From Sulfuritalea sp. (GTDB taxonomy: Bacteria > Pseudomonadota > Gammaproteobacteria > Burkholderiales > Rhodocyclaceae): a stretch of DNA of 64,000 bases. The stretch is taken from the NCBI GenBank assembly GCA_016712985.1, contig JADJQA010000019.1, positions 16,964 to 80,963 on the forward strand, written 5' to 3'. Below the pieces are notes generated by a model, which worked only from the letters and a program-made list of their open reading frames with translations, did no database searches and was not told where the DNA came from. A program made the position numbers and the translations under genes. Every line of letters begins with the position of its first letter. Position 1 is the first letter of the stretch. Of the stretch, positions 1 through 7,543 are shown one piece after another.

Positions 1-2
1 AG

Positions 3-356
3 GCCGATGACCATCGAGACTTCCCCGGTCGCGGGCTGCTGATCAACCTCCTGCGCATCGCCCACATCGCCGGCCTGGCCGGGATTTCGGCGGTGGTGCT
101 GGCGGGCGCGGGAGGCGCACGGAACTGGGGTGCGGTGATGCTGATCTCGGGCCTGGGCATCGTTGCCCTCGACGCCTGGGCAAACCCGTTCTACTTTCGC
201 CAGGCCAAGGGTATCGGCACGCTGTTGAAGGTCGCGCTGGTGCTGCTGCTGGTGGCCTGGGAGGCGGGACGCCTGCCGCTGTTCTGGTTCGTGCTGGCGT
301 TCTCGGTGGCGCTCAGCCACGCGCCGGGCAGGCTGCGGCATCGCGGGCTGTTCTGA
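3..356 (+). CDS. Membrane protein, 5' end outside window
   Basis: The open frame runs from the first bases of the window to the TGA at 354-356, so the true start is upstream. The visible 117 residues are strongly hydrophobic, with at least three likely membrane segments (around the LLRIAHIAGLAGISAVVLAG stretch, then VMLISGLGIVAL, then LLKVALVLLLVAW and FWFVLAFSVALS). A short polar end, GRLRHRGLF, follows. The size and layout resemble small multi-helix inner-membrane proteins, but I cannot name the family. An internal ATG at position 7 is in a different frame and stops at once. Nothing follows in operon order for 400 bases. Confidence 0.6.
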   Translation, partial: ADDHRDFPGRGLLINLLRIAHIAGLAGISAVVLAGAGGARNWGAVMLISGLGIVALDAWANPFYFRQAKGIGTLLKVALVLLLVAWEAGRLPLFWFVLAFSVALSHAPGRLRHRGLF

Positions 357-764
357 TTCTCAGGCCTGGCCACCTCGACGCCAAGGTGCGAAGACACAAT
401 CCAAATGCAAGTTCTTGTGCAGAACGGCCATGCTCTTTCTGGATTTCTCCGGAATCCGGATCGACAAGAAATCGGCGCTGGGCGGCACACAAGTGGGGCC
501 GGCAGTCCTGTCCAGGAAGTTGCGGAAGGGCTTCTTGCGACCCTGTCGCCGTCGCTCATCGCGCTCCCCTTGGTCTTCGCAAAAGCAGGGACAGCGGTGA
601 TTGGCAGGGCTGAAACGGCGAGGTTTTGAGTGGCCGGTGTCAGGGTCGAGCTGCCGTTCCAGCGGGTAAAAATCAACTCAGATGGCAGGCGGGTTCCGAC
701 CATTTCCCGACGTTCCGTCACGGCGCCAATTTTCGCCACTAATACGTCAATTGTACGGTTTGAA
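357..764. other. Gene-free stretch, nothing recognised
   Basis: About 400 bases between the membrane protein and the antitoxin promoter. Short open frames exist on both strands, but none has a convincing start, ribosome site or recognisable protein. The long minus-strand frame that crosses here also runs antisense through the antitoxin gene and is a GC artefact. It may be a relic of an older gene; I see nothing functional. Confidence 0.5.
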
Positions 765-793
765 TTGCGTGCCGCTTCGCATTGAACTACAAT
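765..793 (+). promoter_or_regulatory. Sigma-70-like promoter of the toxin-antitoxin pair
   Basis: TTGCGT (765-770), a 17-base spacer and TACAAT (788-793) form a good vegetative promoter. Transcription would begin near 800, which rules out the upstream ATG at 782 as the start of the antitoxin and supports the ATG at 830. The AT-rich CAATTG / GAATTG pair just upstream (about 749-767) could be an operator for autorepression; this is inferred. Confidence 0.5.
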
Positions 794-829
794 GAGCCGT
801 ACTTCTTCCGTAATGAAGGTGAGCCTATC

Positions 830-1117
830 ATGTCTACTGCTGCCCAAACCCACGAACGCATTGATTTGCGCACATCGCCGGAAGTCAAGGAACTGATTGT
901 CCGGGCGGCCTCTTCTGCAGGGATGTCGGTAAGCGCTTTCCTGCTCGGCACTGCTCAGGAAAGAGCCAAGCAGATCCTGGCGGAGAAAGAGATGATCACT
1001 CTCACTTCCCGTGACTGGAACGCATTTGCGAAAGCGCTGGACGATGCCGAGAAACCCAGGCCGAAGTTGTCCGCTGCAATGAAACGTCATCGCAATTGGC
1101 AGCAAAACCAGCGTTGA
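830..1117 (+). CDS. DUF1778 / TacA-type antitoxin
   Basis: A 95-residue protein with the ribbon-helix-helix antitoxin pattern: ERIDLRTSPEVKELIVRAA forms the DNA-binding strand and first helix, and AGMSVSAFLLGTAQERAKQI the second. This is typical of DUF1778 proteins that pair with GNAT toxins. The C-terminal tail (about residues 55-95) would wrap the toxin. I chose the ATG at 830 because GAAGGTGAG precedes it and the promoter lies at 765-793; a longer form from 782 would start inside the promoter. It overlaps the toxin start by 22 bases, as expected for a coupled pair. Its likely role is to neutralise the acetyltransferase and repress its own promoter. Confidence 0.85.
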   Translation: MSTAAQTHERIDLRTSPEVKELIVRAASSAGMSVSAFLLGTAQERAKQILAEKEMITLTSRDWNAFAKALDDAEKPRPKLSAAMKRHRNWQQNQR

Positions 1118-1614
1118 CTTCGATTCCCTTGATCAGCATTGAAACGCTGGCGTCGATTCATGACCGCCGCACATTTTCATGCGGTGTTGAAGCACTGGAT
1201 GAATATCTTCGGCGGTTTGCCCGCCAGCATGCCGATGCCAATGTAAGCCGCACCTATGTTGCCGTGGCGGGGTTAACTGTTCGCGGTTTCTACAGCTTGG
1301 CTATGTCGGCTATCCGAAAGGAGAACCTGCCCGCCAAGCAACTGAACCGATTCCCCAACTTTCCGCTTCCCGTTGCACGCCTTGCTCGCCTGGCCGTTGA
1401 AATGCGCCATCAGAGGCAAGGACTGGGCGAGTTGCTGCTGGCGGATGCCTTGCAGCGCTGCCGGCGGCTCTCCGTCGAGATTGGAATGATCGGTGTCATT
1501 GTGGACGCCAAGGATGACCAGGCGCGGCGCTGGTATGAACGCTATGAATTCGAGCGGCTGCCAGATTCGCCCTTGACATTGTGGCTACCAACAACCGCGA
1601 TTGCCCGTCTATAG
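1096..1614 (+). CDS. GNAT acetyltransferase toxin, TacT-like
   Basis: 172 residues from a TTG start that overlaps the antitoxin. TacT-type toxins acetylate the amino group of aminoacylated tRNA and block translation. The protein has the GNAT acetyl-CoA loop RHQRQGLGELLL (about residues 95-106) and the conserved late tyrosine in ARRWYERYEFE (about 139-149). The N-terminus FSCGVEALDEYLRRFARQHA is the usual TacT opening (F.CG...LD.YL...A.Q). Length and gene order match known DUF1778-GNAT modules. Which tRNA is targeted cannot be told from sequence. An alternative start further downstream would remove the conserved opening, so the TTG is preferred. Confidence 0.88.
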   Translation: MAAKPALTSIPLISIETLASIHDRRTFSCGVEALDEYLRRFARQHADANVSRTYVAVAGLTVRGFYSLAMSAIRKENLPAKQLNRFPNFPLPVARLARLAVEMRHQRQGLGELLLADALQRCRRLSVEIGMIGVIVDAKDDQARRWYERYEFERLPDSPLTLWLPTTAIARL

Positions 1615-1993
1615 GCAGCGTCTCAAGCTGGCGAGGATGGGAGGCCAGTGGAAATCTGTAGGCCGCTTCCTATTTCTCAGGGTGCGCCGCGAATGGCGGC
1701 TTTCATTTTGCGCCACCGGCAGGTTTGGGCACTGAAGAGCCAGCCGACCAAGCCGAGGCTGAACGGCAGGAATCCGAGTGGACCGGTCAGTGGGTATGCA
1801 GTTGTCAGCAGACCATTGACAGTCCCTTGCGCCCATTCGACCGTGCGTGTACGACAGGCAGGTACTTGGCCGAGCGGGGATGGTCACGGATTCAGAGCCA
1901 GTCCTGCCACACCCGTCGCCGCAACGGGCGACGAGAATATGAACTGCGGGTTTCGGATGGCCGATTTTTGCCGCGCCGGTGCGTCGAGAGACT
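1615..1993. other. Gene-free stretch with a faint minus-strand relic
   Basis: About 380 bases between the toxin and moeB. On the minus strand (about 1870-1680) one frame reads through a hydrophobic stretch containing LGFLPFSLGLVGWLFSAQ and ends at a stop near 1680. It lacks a start codon and follows an in-frame stop. It could be the tail of a degraded membrane protein. No intact gene, RNA or terminator was recognised. Confidence 0.4.
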
Positions 1994-2743
1994 TCAGTCC
2001 TTCCGGCAAACCAGGCAACCCGGATCTCGCGGCACGCGGATCTCGCGCCATTCCATGCCGAGGCCGTCGAGCAGCAGCAGGCGTCCGGCGAGGCTGGCGC
2101 CGCAGCCGATCAATAGCTTCAGCGCTTCCGCGGCCTGCACCGCGCCGATGATGCCGGTGAGCGGCGCGAACACGCCCATGACGGCGCAGCGCACTTCCTC
2201 GACATCCTGACCCTCGGGAAACAGGCAGTGGTAGCAGGGCGCGTCCGGCTGGCGCGAATCGAACACCGCCACCTGCCCGTCGAAACGGATCGCCGCGCCC
2301 GACACCAGGGGCTTGCCGAATTTGACGCAGGCGCGATTCACCGCATGGCGCGTGGCGAAGTTGTCGCAGCAGTCGAGGACGATGTCGGCTTGCGCGACTT
2401 CCTCGTCCAGGCGCCGGCCGGAAAGCCGTTCGGTGAGCGCGATGACATGGCATTCCGGGTTGATCTCATTCAGCGTGCGTTTGCCGGATTCGCTCTTGGC
2501 CATCCCGACAGCATCGGTGCGATGGAGTATCTGGCGTTGCAGGTTGGTCAGGTCGACCGTGTCGCCGTCCGCCAGCACCAGCGTGCCGATCCCGGCGGAG
2601 GCGAGGTACAGCGCGGCGGGGGAACCGAGGCCGCCGGCGCCGATGACCAGTACGCGCGCCGCGATGATGCGGTCCTGCCCTTCGATGCCGATTTGCGGCA
2701 GCAGGATGTGGCGACTGTAGCGCAGCAGTTGCTCGTCGGTCAC
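1994..2743 (-). CDS. moeB: Molybdopterin-synthase adenylyltransferase MoeB/ThiF family
   Basis: A 249-residue E1-like enzyme that adenylates the C-terminal glycine of a ubiquitin-like sulfur carrier (MoaD or ThiS). The nucleotide loop GAGGLGSPAALYLASAG lies near residues 36-52, followed by DGDTVDLTNLQRQ, the DCCDNF segment, the loop VRCAVMGVFAPLTG with the candidate catalytic cysteine, and two zinc CxxC pairs (CYHC and CLVC). The GTG at 2743 is taken as the start because the family begins MTDEQLLRYSRHILLP and the GTG overlaps the upstream stop (GTGA). It is the last gene of the envC-ctpA-unknown-moeB minus-strand group, a neighbourhood common in betaproteobacteria. Confidence 0.93.
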   Translation of the reverse strand: MTDEQLLRYSRHILLPQIGIEGQDRIIAARVLVIGAGGLGSPAALYLASAGIGTLVLADGDTVDLTNLQRQILHRTDAVGMAKSESGKRTLNEINPECHVIALTERLSGRRLDEEVAQADIVLDCCDNFATRHAVNRACVKFGKPLVSGAAIRFDGQVAVFDSRQPDAPCYHCLFPEGQDVEEVRCAVMGVFAPLTGIIGAVQAAEALKLLIGCGASLAGRLLLLDGLGMEWREIRVPRDPGCLVCRKD

Positions 2744-3222
2744 CGGTCCTGCCTGAGCTCCGGCGGCGTTTCGTCGTGGTCGCCGTGGGGATGGTGTTCC
2801 CAGGCCTTGGAATAGACCTCGTGCGATTTCTTGATCAGGCGCTCGGGGACGCGCATGTTGCGCATCTGCGTTTCCTCGCAAAAATACACCAGCGTCCGCA
2901 TCAGTTTGCTGTACAGGCTGTTGTCGAGACGAAAGCCCTGCCTCACTAGCGCGGCTTCGAGTCCTTCGAGGGAGTAGTTGCTGATTTCATACCAGATCGA
3001 AAGACTGCAGGGCACGAGTCCGGCGTCGATGTCCATGCCTTCGAGCCCGCAAAGCAGTTTGCGCGCTTCCTCGACCTGCTCCGGATAGCGCTGGTCGAAG
3101 CGCAGTTCGCGGTGCTTGCGCGTGCCGGGCTGCGGAACGAACGCGGCAGCGCGCTTGCGCACCTTGCCGTCGCGCACTTCGTCTCGCAGCTCGCGCGCCT
3201 TTTCAGGATTCATTCTCGTCAT
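2740..3222 (-). CDS. Conserved protein of unknown function
   Basis: 160 residues, charged, with no signal peptide or membrane segment. The N-terminal third is very basic (KARELRDEVRDGKVRKRAAA); the middle is amphipathic (EEARKLLCGLEGMDIDAGLV) and the end is His/Asp-rich (EHHPHGDHDE). I recognise no domain. It sits between ctpA and moeB on the same strand, and its TGA overlaps the moeB GTG, so the two are probably translationally coupled. A soluble adaptor or regulator role would be a guess. The start is the first ATG, preceded by GCGGGAA; a second ATG three codons in is also possible. Confidence 0.6.
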   Translation of the reverse strand: MTRMNPEKARELRDEVRDGKVRKRAAAFVPQPGTRKHRELRFDQRYPEQVEEARKLLCGLEGMDIDAGLVPCSLSIWYEISNYSLEGLEAALVRQGFRLDNSLYSKLMRTLVYFCEETQMRNMRVPERLIKKSHEVYSKAWEHHPHGDHDETPPELRQDR

Positions 3223-3305
3223 CGCTTGGTTCCCGCGGTTAGAGCTTGTGAAGAAATCGTAGCGAGCGGGCCGCAGCGGGGTGCGGCCGGAGCGCAGCTA
3301 CCGGA

Positions 3306-3323
3306 ATGTACGTTTCTGTACAT
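3306..3323. repeat. Perfect 6-bp inverted repeat in the ctpA downstream gap
   Basis: ATGTAC-GTTTCT-GTACAT lies in the 175-base gap between ctpA and the next minus-strand gene, just after a GC-rich stretch (about 3250-3305) rich in GCGGGCC/GGCCGG. It has no T-run, so it is not a classic terminator. Similar TGTAC dyads preceded by a GC-rich block look familiar as dispersed intergenic elements in betaproteobacteria, but that is recollection, not a search. Confidence 0.4.
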
Positions 3324-3397
3324 GAGGATAGCCGGGTTTGCCAACTGAGCCGCCCAATCCCCGATCCGGCACGCGCAGTAGATTTATTCATAAGCTC

Positions 3398-4810
3398 TCA
3401 GCGCTTGATGATCTGCCAGGCCTTCAGCAGATTCGTCGCCTGGGTGAGCTGGTAATCGTTCTTCGAGGCAAATTCGAGCGGCACGCGTGGCGCTTCGTCG
3501 GCTTCGTCCGCCTTGCCTTTCTTGCCGTTTTTGGTCTGCGGCTTCGGCGCGGCGGGTTCGGCTGCCTTGTCCTTGTCCTTGTCATTGCCGAGGTGACGTT
3601 CCAGATCCGCCTCGCGCACGCGCTCACGGGATTCGCCGCTCGCGGTTTCCTCGACGATGATGTCCGGAGTGATGCCCTTGGCCTGGATCGAGCGGCCCGA
3701 GGGTGTGTAGTAGCGCGCGGTGGTGAGCTTGATCGCGGAGTTGTTGGACAGCGGCAGGACGGTTTGCACCGAGCCTTTGCCGAAGGTCTGGGTACCCATC
3801 ACCACGGCCCGCTTGTGGTCCTGCAGGGCGCCGGCGACGATCTCGGAGGCGGAGGCCGACCCGGCATTGACCAGCACAACGATCGGCGTGGTCCTGGCGA
3901 AGGCCGGCAGGTTCCTGATGAAGTCATCCTTGTGACCGCGCTGATAGTCCTCGGGGCTCGCCGTATAGCGGCGCTTGGCATCTTCGGTGCGGCCGTCGGT
4001 CGAGGTGACCAGCGTTTTGGGGGGCAGGAAGGCGGCGGCAACGCCCACCGCGCCATTGAGCAGGCCGCCGGGGTCGTTGCGCAGGTCAAGCACCAGACCC
4101 TTGATCCCGTCGCCCTTGGCGTCCTTGTCCGCCTTCAGCAGCCTTTCGAGGTGCTTCACCACGTCGGGAGCGGTTTCCTCCTGAAACTGGCTTACCCGCA
4201 AGTAGCCGTAGCCGCCTTCGAGCAATTTCGACTTGACGCTCTGCACCTTGATCTTCTCGCGTATCAGCGCAACCTCGAAAGGCTTGGGTTCGCCTTTGCG
4301 CACGACGGTGAGGCGGATCTCGGTCTTTGGTTTGCCGCGCATCTTCTTGACTGCGTCGTTCAGCGTCAGGCCCTTGACCGGGGTGTCGTCGAGCTTGATG
4401 ATCAGGTCGCCCGGCTTCAGCCCGGCCCTTTGCGCCGGGGTGTCGTCGATTGGCGCCACCACCTTGACGAAGCCGTCTTCCATGCCGACTTCTATGCCGA
4501 GGCCGCCGAACTCGCCCTGGGTGCTGACCTGCAAGTCCTTGAAGGAGTCGGCGTCCAGATACGCCGAGTGCGGGTCGAGATTGGCCAGCATGCCGCTGAT
4601 CGCATGGGTGATCAGTACCTTGTCCGGCACGGGCTCGACATAGCCCTGCTTGATGGCGCTGTAGACGTCGGCGAAGCTGCGCAGCTCCTCGATCGGCAGG
4701 ACCGACGTGGCCGCATCCTTGTTGGCGCTGGCGGAAAAATTCAGGCTGACGATGACGCCGGCGATCAGACCCGACACCACCAGACCCGTTTGTTGCAGTT
4801 TGCTGCTCAT
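3398..4810 (-). CDS. ctpA: Carboxyl-terminal processing protease (S41)
   Basis: 470 residues. This is a periplasmic or membrane-anchored serine protease that trims or degrades envelope proteins from their C-termini. An N-terminal hydrophobic anchor (TGLVVSGLIAGVIVSLNFSA) is followed by a PDZ domain (about 85-175, with GGLGIEVG and GLKPGDLI) and the S41 core. The nucleophile is the first serine of SASASEI in NAGSASASEI (near 318), and the general base is Lys in TFGKGSVQ (near 343). The basic, Lys/Pro-rich insert near 410-435 is unusual but common in beta homologues. It follows envC on the same strand; CtpA and EnvC are both involved in controlling peptidoglycan hydrolases. Confidence 0.95.
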   Translation of the reverse strand: MSSKLQQTGLVVSGLIAGVIVSLNFSASANKDAATSVLPIEELRSFADVYSAIKQGYVEPVPDKVLITHAISGMLANLDPHSAYLDADSFKDLQVSTQGEFGGLGIEVGMEDGFVKVVAPIDDTPAQRAGLKPGDLIIKLDDTPVKGLTLNDAVKKMRGKPKTEIRLTVVRKGEPKPFEVALIREKIKVQSVKSKLLEGGYGYLRVSQFQEETAPDVVKHLERLLKADKDAKGDGIKGLVLDLRNDPGGLLNGAVGVAAAFLPPKTLVTSTDGRTEDAKRRYTASPEDYQRGHKDDFIRNLPAFARTTPIVVLVNAGSASASEIVAGALQDHKRAVVMGTQTFGKGSVQTVLPLSNNSAIKLTTARYYTPSGRSIQAKGITPDIIVEETASGESRERVREADLERHLGNDKDKDKAAEPAAPKPQTKNGKKGKADEADEAPRVPLEFASKNDYQLTQATNLLKAWQIIKR

Positions 4811-4864
4811 AGGAACTCCGAATGGATAGTGGCGGTCTCGCCGGGATCAGGGCCTCTTAGCCTC

Positions 4865-6115
4865 TTAGCGAGTGCTGGCCCATTTCAGGGGGTCAAAGGG
4901 CTGACCCCGATGTCTTAGCTCAAAGTATAAACCCGAGTCCGGGTTGCCGCCGCTGTTTCCCACCGTGGCGACCGATTCGCCGCCCTTGACGCTGGCACCC
5001 AGCTCGGCCAGCAGGGATTCATTGTTGCCATAGACGGAGAGGAAATCGTCGCCATGATCGACGATCAGCAGGTTGCCGAAGCCGCGCAGCCAGTCCGCGA
5101 AGACCACCGTGCCGCCGGCTACCGCCTTGACCTCGGTGCCCTCGGCGGCGCGGATGAAGACGCCTTTCCAGTTCGCGCCGCCTTCCGCGCGCGGACTGCC
5201 GAAGCAGCCGGCGATCGTGCCCTTGACGGGCAGGCGGAGTTTTCCGCGCAAGGCGGCAAAGGCGCCGCCGACATTTCCGGGATCATGACTTCGTGCCGGC
5301 GGGGCCGTCGCTGCCCTGCCCGAGCCTGCTGCTGCGGCGGCTTTCTTGTTCGCGGCGATGCGGCCGAGTCCTTCGATGAGCTTGGTGAGTCGCTGTTCGT
5401 CGCGTCGCAGCGTGCTGATCTCACGGCGCTGTGCTTGCAGGCGGTCGGCAAGTGCGGCAAGCGTAGTCAGCCGCTGCTGCTTGCGCTCGAGCAGTTGTGC
5501 GTGACTTTCCTGTTGCCGGCGTTCAATCTCGGCCAACTGCGCCTGCCGCGCGCGCGCGGCGTCCGCCAAATGCTTCTTTTCCGCGGCGACGGCGCGCAAT
5601 TGCTGGATCAGATCGGCCTTGGCGCGTGAGAGCTGGGTCAGGAAGTACGTGTCGCGCGCCGACTGGTTGGGATCATGGCCAGACAGCAGGAGCTTCAGCG
5701 CGTCCGCATCGCCGCCGACAAACTGGCGGTTGAGGAGGCGCGCCAACTGACTTTGCTGGGCGCCGGTCTGTCGATCCAGACGCTGGCTCTGGGCATCGAG
5801 ATCCGACAACTGGGCTTTCAGTTCGTCGCGTTCGGCGCCGAGTTCGCGCAGCAGCCGGTTGGCGCTGGAAATCGCCGATTCGGTCTCGCGCAACTGATCC
5901 GCGGCATAGGCCCTGGATTCCTCGCCAGCGGCCACCTCGCGGCGCAAGGCCTCGATCCGGCCTTTCAGATCCTGCAGTTGGTCCTTTTTCGAATCGACGC
6001 CAGCCGCGAACGCGGTTGACAGCAGCAGCTCAGCCGCGATGCCGAGGCAGACGGTGAATCGTGAAACGTGAAACCCGTGCGGCCTGCTGCGCCGCTCACG
6101 TTTCACTTCGGCCAT
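4865..6115 (-). CDS. envC: Murein hydrolase activator EnvC (degenerate LytM)
   Basis: About 416 residues. EnvC is recruited to the septum by FtsEX and switches on AmiA/AmiB amidases for daughter-cell separation. A signal peptide (CLGIAAELLLSTAFA) precedes a long coiled coil (about 30-245, rich in Glu/Arg/Gln/Leu heptads) and a C-terminal LytM domain (about 300-415). The zinc ligands of active M23 enzymes are absent: NWKGVFI stands where HxGxD is expected, and LYFELRHRG replaces HLHFE. This is exactly how EnvC differs from true peptidases. I chose the ATG at 6115, which puts the signal peptide near the N-terminus; the open frame continues upstream without a better start. ctpA follows 54 bases after its stop. 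Confidence 0.92.
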   Translation of the reverse strand: MAEVKRERRSRPHGFHVSRFTVCLGIAAELLLSTAFAAGVDSKKDQLQDLKGRIEALRREVAAGEESRAYAADQLRETESAISSANRLLRELGAERDELKAQLSDLDAQSQRLDRQTGAQQSQLARLLNRQFVGGDADALKLLLSGHDPNQSARDTYFLTQLSRAKADLIQQLRAVAAEKKHLADAARARQAQLAEIERRQQESHAQLLERKQQRLTTLAALADRLQAQRREISTLRRDEQRLTKLIEGLGRIAANKKAAAAAGSGRAATAPPARSHDPGNVGGAFAALRGKLRLPVKGTIAGCFGSPRAEGGANWKGVFIRAAEGTEVKAVAGGTVVFADWLRGFGNLLIVDHGDDFLSVYGNNESLLAELGASVKGGESVATVGNSGGNPDSGLYFELRHRGQPFDPLKWASTR

Positions 6116-6258
6116 TGCGCCTTGGCTTTCTCCTGATTCGCTACCGGCTGCATGGCTGCCTTGATGGCGTCCTGATCGCCGATTCGGGTCGATTCGCCGT
6201 GGCAAGCAGAACACTCCTGTACATGGTCAAACCATTTCCGCAGAGCTAAACCAGTATT
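6103..6258 (-). pseudogene. Short open frame with a CXXCH heme motif, no start codon
   Basis: Directly upstream of envC, and overlapping its first 13 bases, a 51-codon frame contains ECSACHGES, a c-type heme attachment motif, and ends with a TGA. There is no ATG, GTG or TTG before the motif and no signal peptide, so it cannot be exported as it stands. It may be the tail of a lost cytochrome gene or chance. In related genomes a gpm gene often stands at this place; it is absent here. Confidence 0.25.
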
Positions 6259-6259
6259 C

Positions 6260-6277
6260 TATAATATTCCGAATTTT
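6260..6277 (+). promoter_or_regulatory. Candidate -10 box and operator of the ArsR regulator
   Basis: TATAAT (6260-6265) is a perfect -10 hexamer; no good -35 is visible. It overlaps a dyad AATATTC-C-GAATTTT (6263-6277), whose arms match at six of seven positions. AT-rich ATTC/GAAT dyads overlapping the -10 are the usual binding sites of BigR/SqrR-type repressors, so autorepression is likely. The site is 53 bases before the ATG. Confidence 0.45.
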
Positions 6278-6329
6278 CCGATCAGTCGCACCCATAGCGA
6301 CCTGCATTTCAACCAAGGGCCGCCACGGC

Positions 6330-6656
6330 ATGGATCCAGCGATCAACGAACTCATAGGCAAACAGGAACACATAGAAACCGCGGCGCGGGCGCTGAAGGC
6401 GATCTCGCATCCGTTGCGCCTGAAGATTCTGTGCGTGGTGGGAGACCAGGAAACCTGCGTGCAGGATATCGTCGAGGCGGTGGGCACTTCGCAAAGCAAC
6501 ATCTCACAGCACTTGGCCATTTTGCGCGACAAGGGCGTTCTGCAAACCCGCAAGGACGCCAATCGGGTCTTCTATCGCATTGCCGACCAACGCACGCTTC
6601 AACTCATCGTCCTGATGCGCGAGGTGTTCTGCGGCGTTTCGGCACACAGGGAATAG
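6330..6656 (+). CDS. ArsR-family repressor, persulfide-sensor type
   Basis: 108 residues with a winged helix-turn-helix: AISHPLRLKILCVV, then TSQSNISQHLAILRDKGV as the recognition helix, then the wing TRKDANRVFY. Cys35 (in LKILC) and Cys101 (in REVFC) occupy the positions of the two cysteines that form the sulfur-bridged switch in BigR/SqrR; Cys43 is additional. No metal-binding CxC motif of the ArsR/SmtB type is seen. A rhodanese follows after 10 bases, which fits sulfide or persulfide sensing. It would repress its own promoter until persulfides oxidise the cysteine pair. Inference from family; the ligand is not proven. Confidence 0.82.
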   Translation: MDPAINELIGKQEHIETAARALKAISHPLRLKILCVVGDQETCVQDIVEAVGTSQSNISQHLAILRDKGVLQTRKDANRVFYRIADQRTLQLIVLMREVFCGVSAHRE

Positions 6657-6666
6657 GAAGAAGACA

Positions 6667-7077
6667 ATGGAATTCGTGCAGCAGAACATGATCTGGGTGG
6701 CGCTGGCTTTCGTTAGCGGCGGCATGCTGTTGTGGCCGATGGTCGCCGGCGGCAACGCGCAGAACCTGACTCCGGCCCAGGCGACCCTGCTGATGAACCG
6801 GGAAGACGCCCTGATGCTGGATGTGCGCGAAACTGCCGAGTGGAGTTCGGGCCACATACCCGGCGCGCGCCACATCACGCTGGCCCAGCTTGAGAAGCGG
6901 ATGTCGGAAATCGAGAAATTCAAGGATCGGCCGATCATCATTTGCTGCGCTTCGGGCAATCGTTCATCTTCCGCCTGCGGGCAACTGAAGAAAGGCGGCT
7001 TCCAGAAGGTGTTCAGTCTCTCCGGCGGAATCTCGGCGTGGCTGGAGGCCAATCTTCCGCTCACCACCAAATCATAA
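6667..7077 (+). CDS. Membrane-anchored rhodanese sulfurtransferase
   Basis: 136 residues: an N-terminal membrane helix (MIWVALAFVSGGMLLWPMVA, about 8-27) and one rhodanese domain. The active-site loop CASGNRSS puts the catalytic cysteine at residue 94, with a second cysteine immediately before it. The usual DVRE and GHIPGARHI motifs are present. It moves sulfane sulfur between thiosulfate or persulfide donors and acceptors at the membrane. The gene follows the ArsR regulator by 10 bases and stands before grxC, secB and gpsA, a gene order common in betaproteobacteria. Confidence 0.9.
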   Translation: MEFVQQNMIWVALAFVSGGMLLWPMVAGGNAQNLTPAQATLLMNREDALMLDVRETAEWSSGHIPGARHITLAQLEKRMSEIEKFKDRPIIICCASGNRSSSACGQLKKGGFQKVFSLSGGISAWLEANLPLTTKS

Positions 7078-7142
7078 ATACGATTAACGTGAAACTGCAG
7101 GATGGTTGCCGTTGATATCGAGCGCAGCGAGCCAATCAGTAG

Positions 7143-7160
7143 CCTCCCCGCGAGGGGAGG
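7143..7160. repeat. GC-rich hairpin between rhodanese and grxC
   Basis: CCTCCCC-GCGA-GGGGAGG is a perfect 7-bp stem closed by a GCGA tetraloop, 66 bases after the rhodanese stop. No T-run follows, so it is not a canonical terminator. It may slow or protect the transcript, or be one of the GC-rich intergenic repeats seen elsewhere in the window. Confidence 0.4.
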
Positions 7161-7252
7161 ACGGGAGGGGCGGGCCATCAATTTGCCTTTCGCATGTTTC
7201 ATCAACGGCGGGTGACCCTTACTGCCATGAGCGTTACTAAACGGAGCGCCAA

Positions 7253-7510
7253 ATGCCCAAGGTCCTGATGTATTCCACCGCGGTTTGTCCGTTCTGCGTG
7301 CGCGCCGAACAACTGCTGAAGCGCAAGGGCGTGACGGAGATCGAGAAGGTGCGCGTCGACCTCGAGCCCGAGCGGCGCGAAGAGATGATGCAGAAGACCG
7401 GCCGGCGCACCGTGCCGCAGGTGTACATCGGCGCGACCCATGTCGGCGGTTGCGATGAACTTTACGAACTGGACCGCCAGGGCAAGCTGGATTCGCTGCT
7501 GGCCGCGTAG
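7253..7510 (+). CDS. grxC: Glutaredoxin 3
   Basis: 85 residues, the normal length. It is a dithiol glutaredoxin with the active site CPFC (residues 12-15), the TVPQVYIG cis-proline motif and the GGCDEL glutathione-binding motif. It reduces protein disulfides and glutathione mixed disulfides in the cytoplasm. The gene stands between rhodanese and secB, the usual place in this group. Confidence 0.95.
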   Translation: MPKVLMYSTAVCPFCVRAEQLLKRKGVTEIEKVRVDLEPERREEMMQKTGRRTVPQVYIGATHVGGCDELYELDRQGKLDSLLAA

Positions 7511-7543
7511 AATCCGTCCTTTACCCTCACCATCCAATTCATC

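Noticed and set aside
782..829. Upstream ATG as antitoxin start
   Set aside because: It lies inside the TTGCGT-N17-TACAAT promoter and would add 16 residues not seen in the family.
191..1105. 304-codon minus-strand frame at the left end
   Set aside because: Crosses the membrane protein and the antitoxin on the other strand; no domain, no ribosome site.
3338..4918. 526-codon plus-strand frame
   Set aside because: Antisense to ctpA; His/Arg/Gly-rich shadow.
7143..7160. Hairpin as a rho-independent terminator
   Set aside because: No T-run follows the stem; only the hairpin is claimed.
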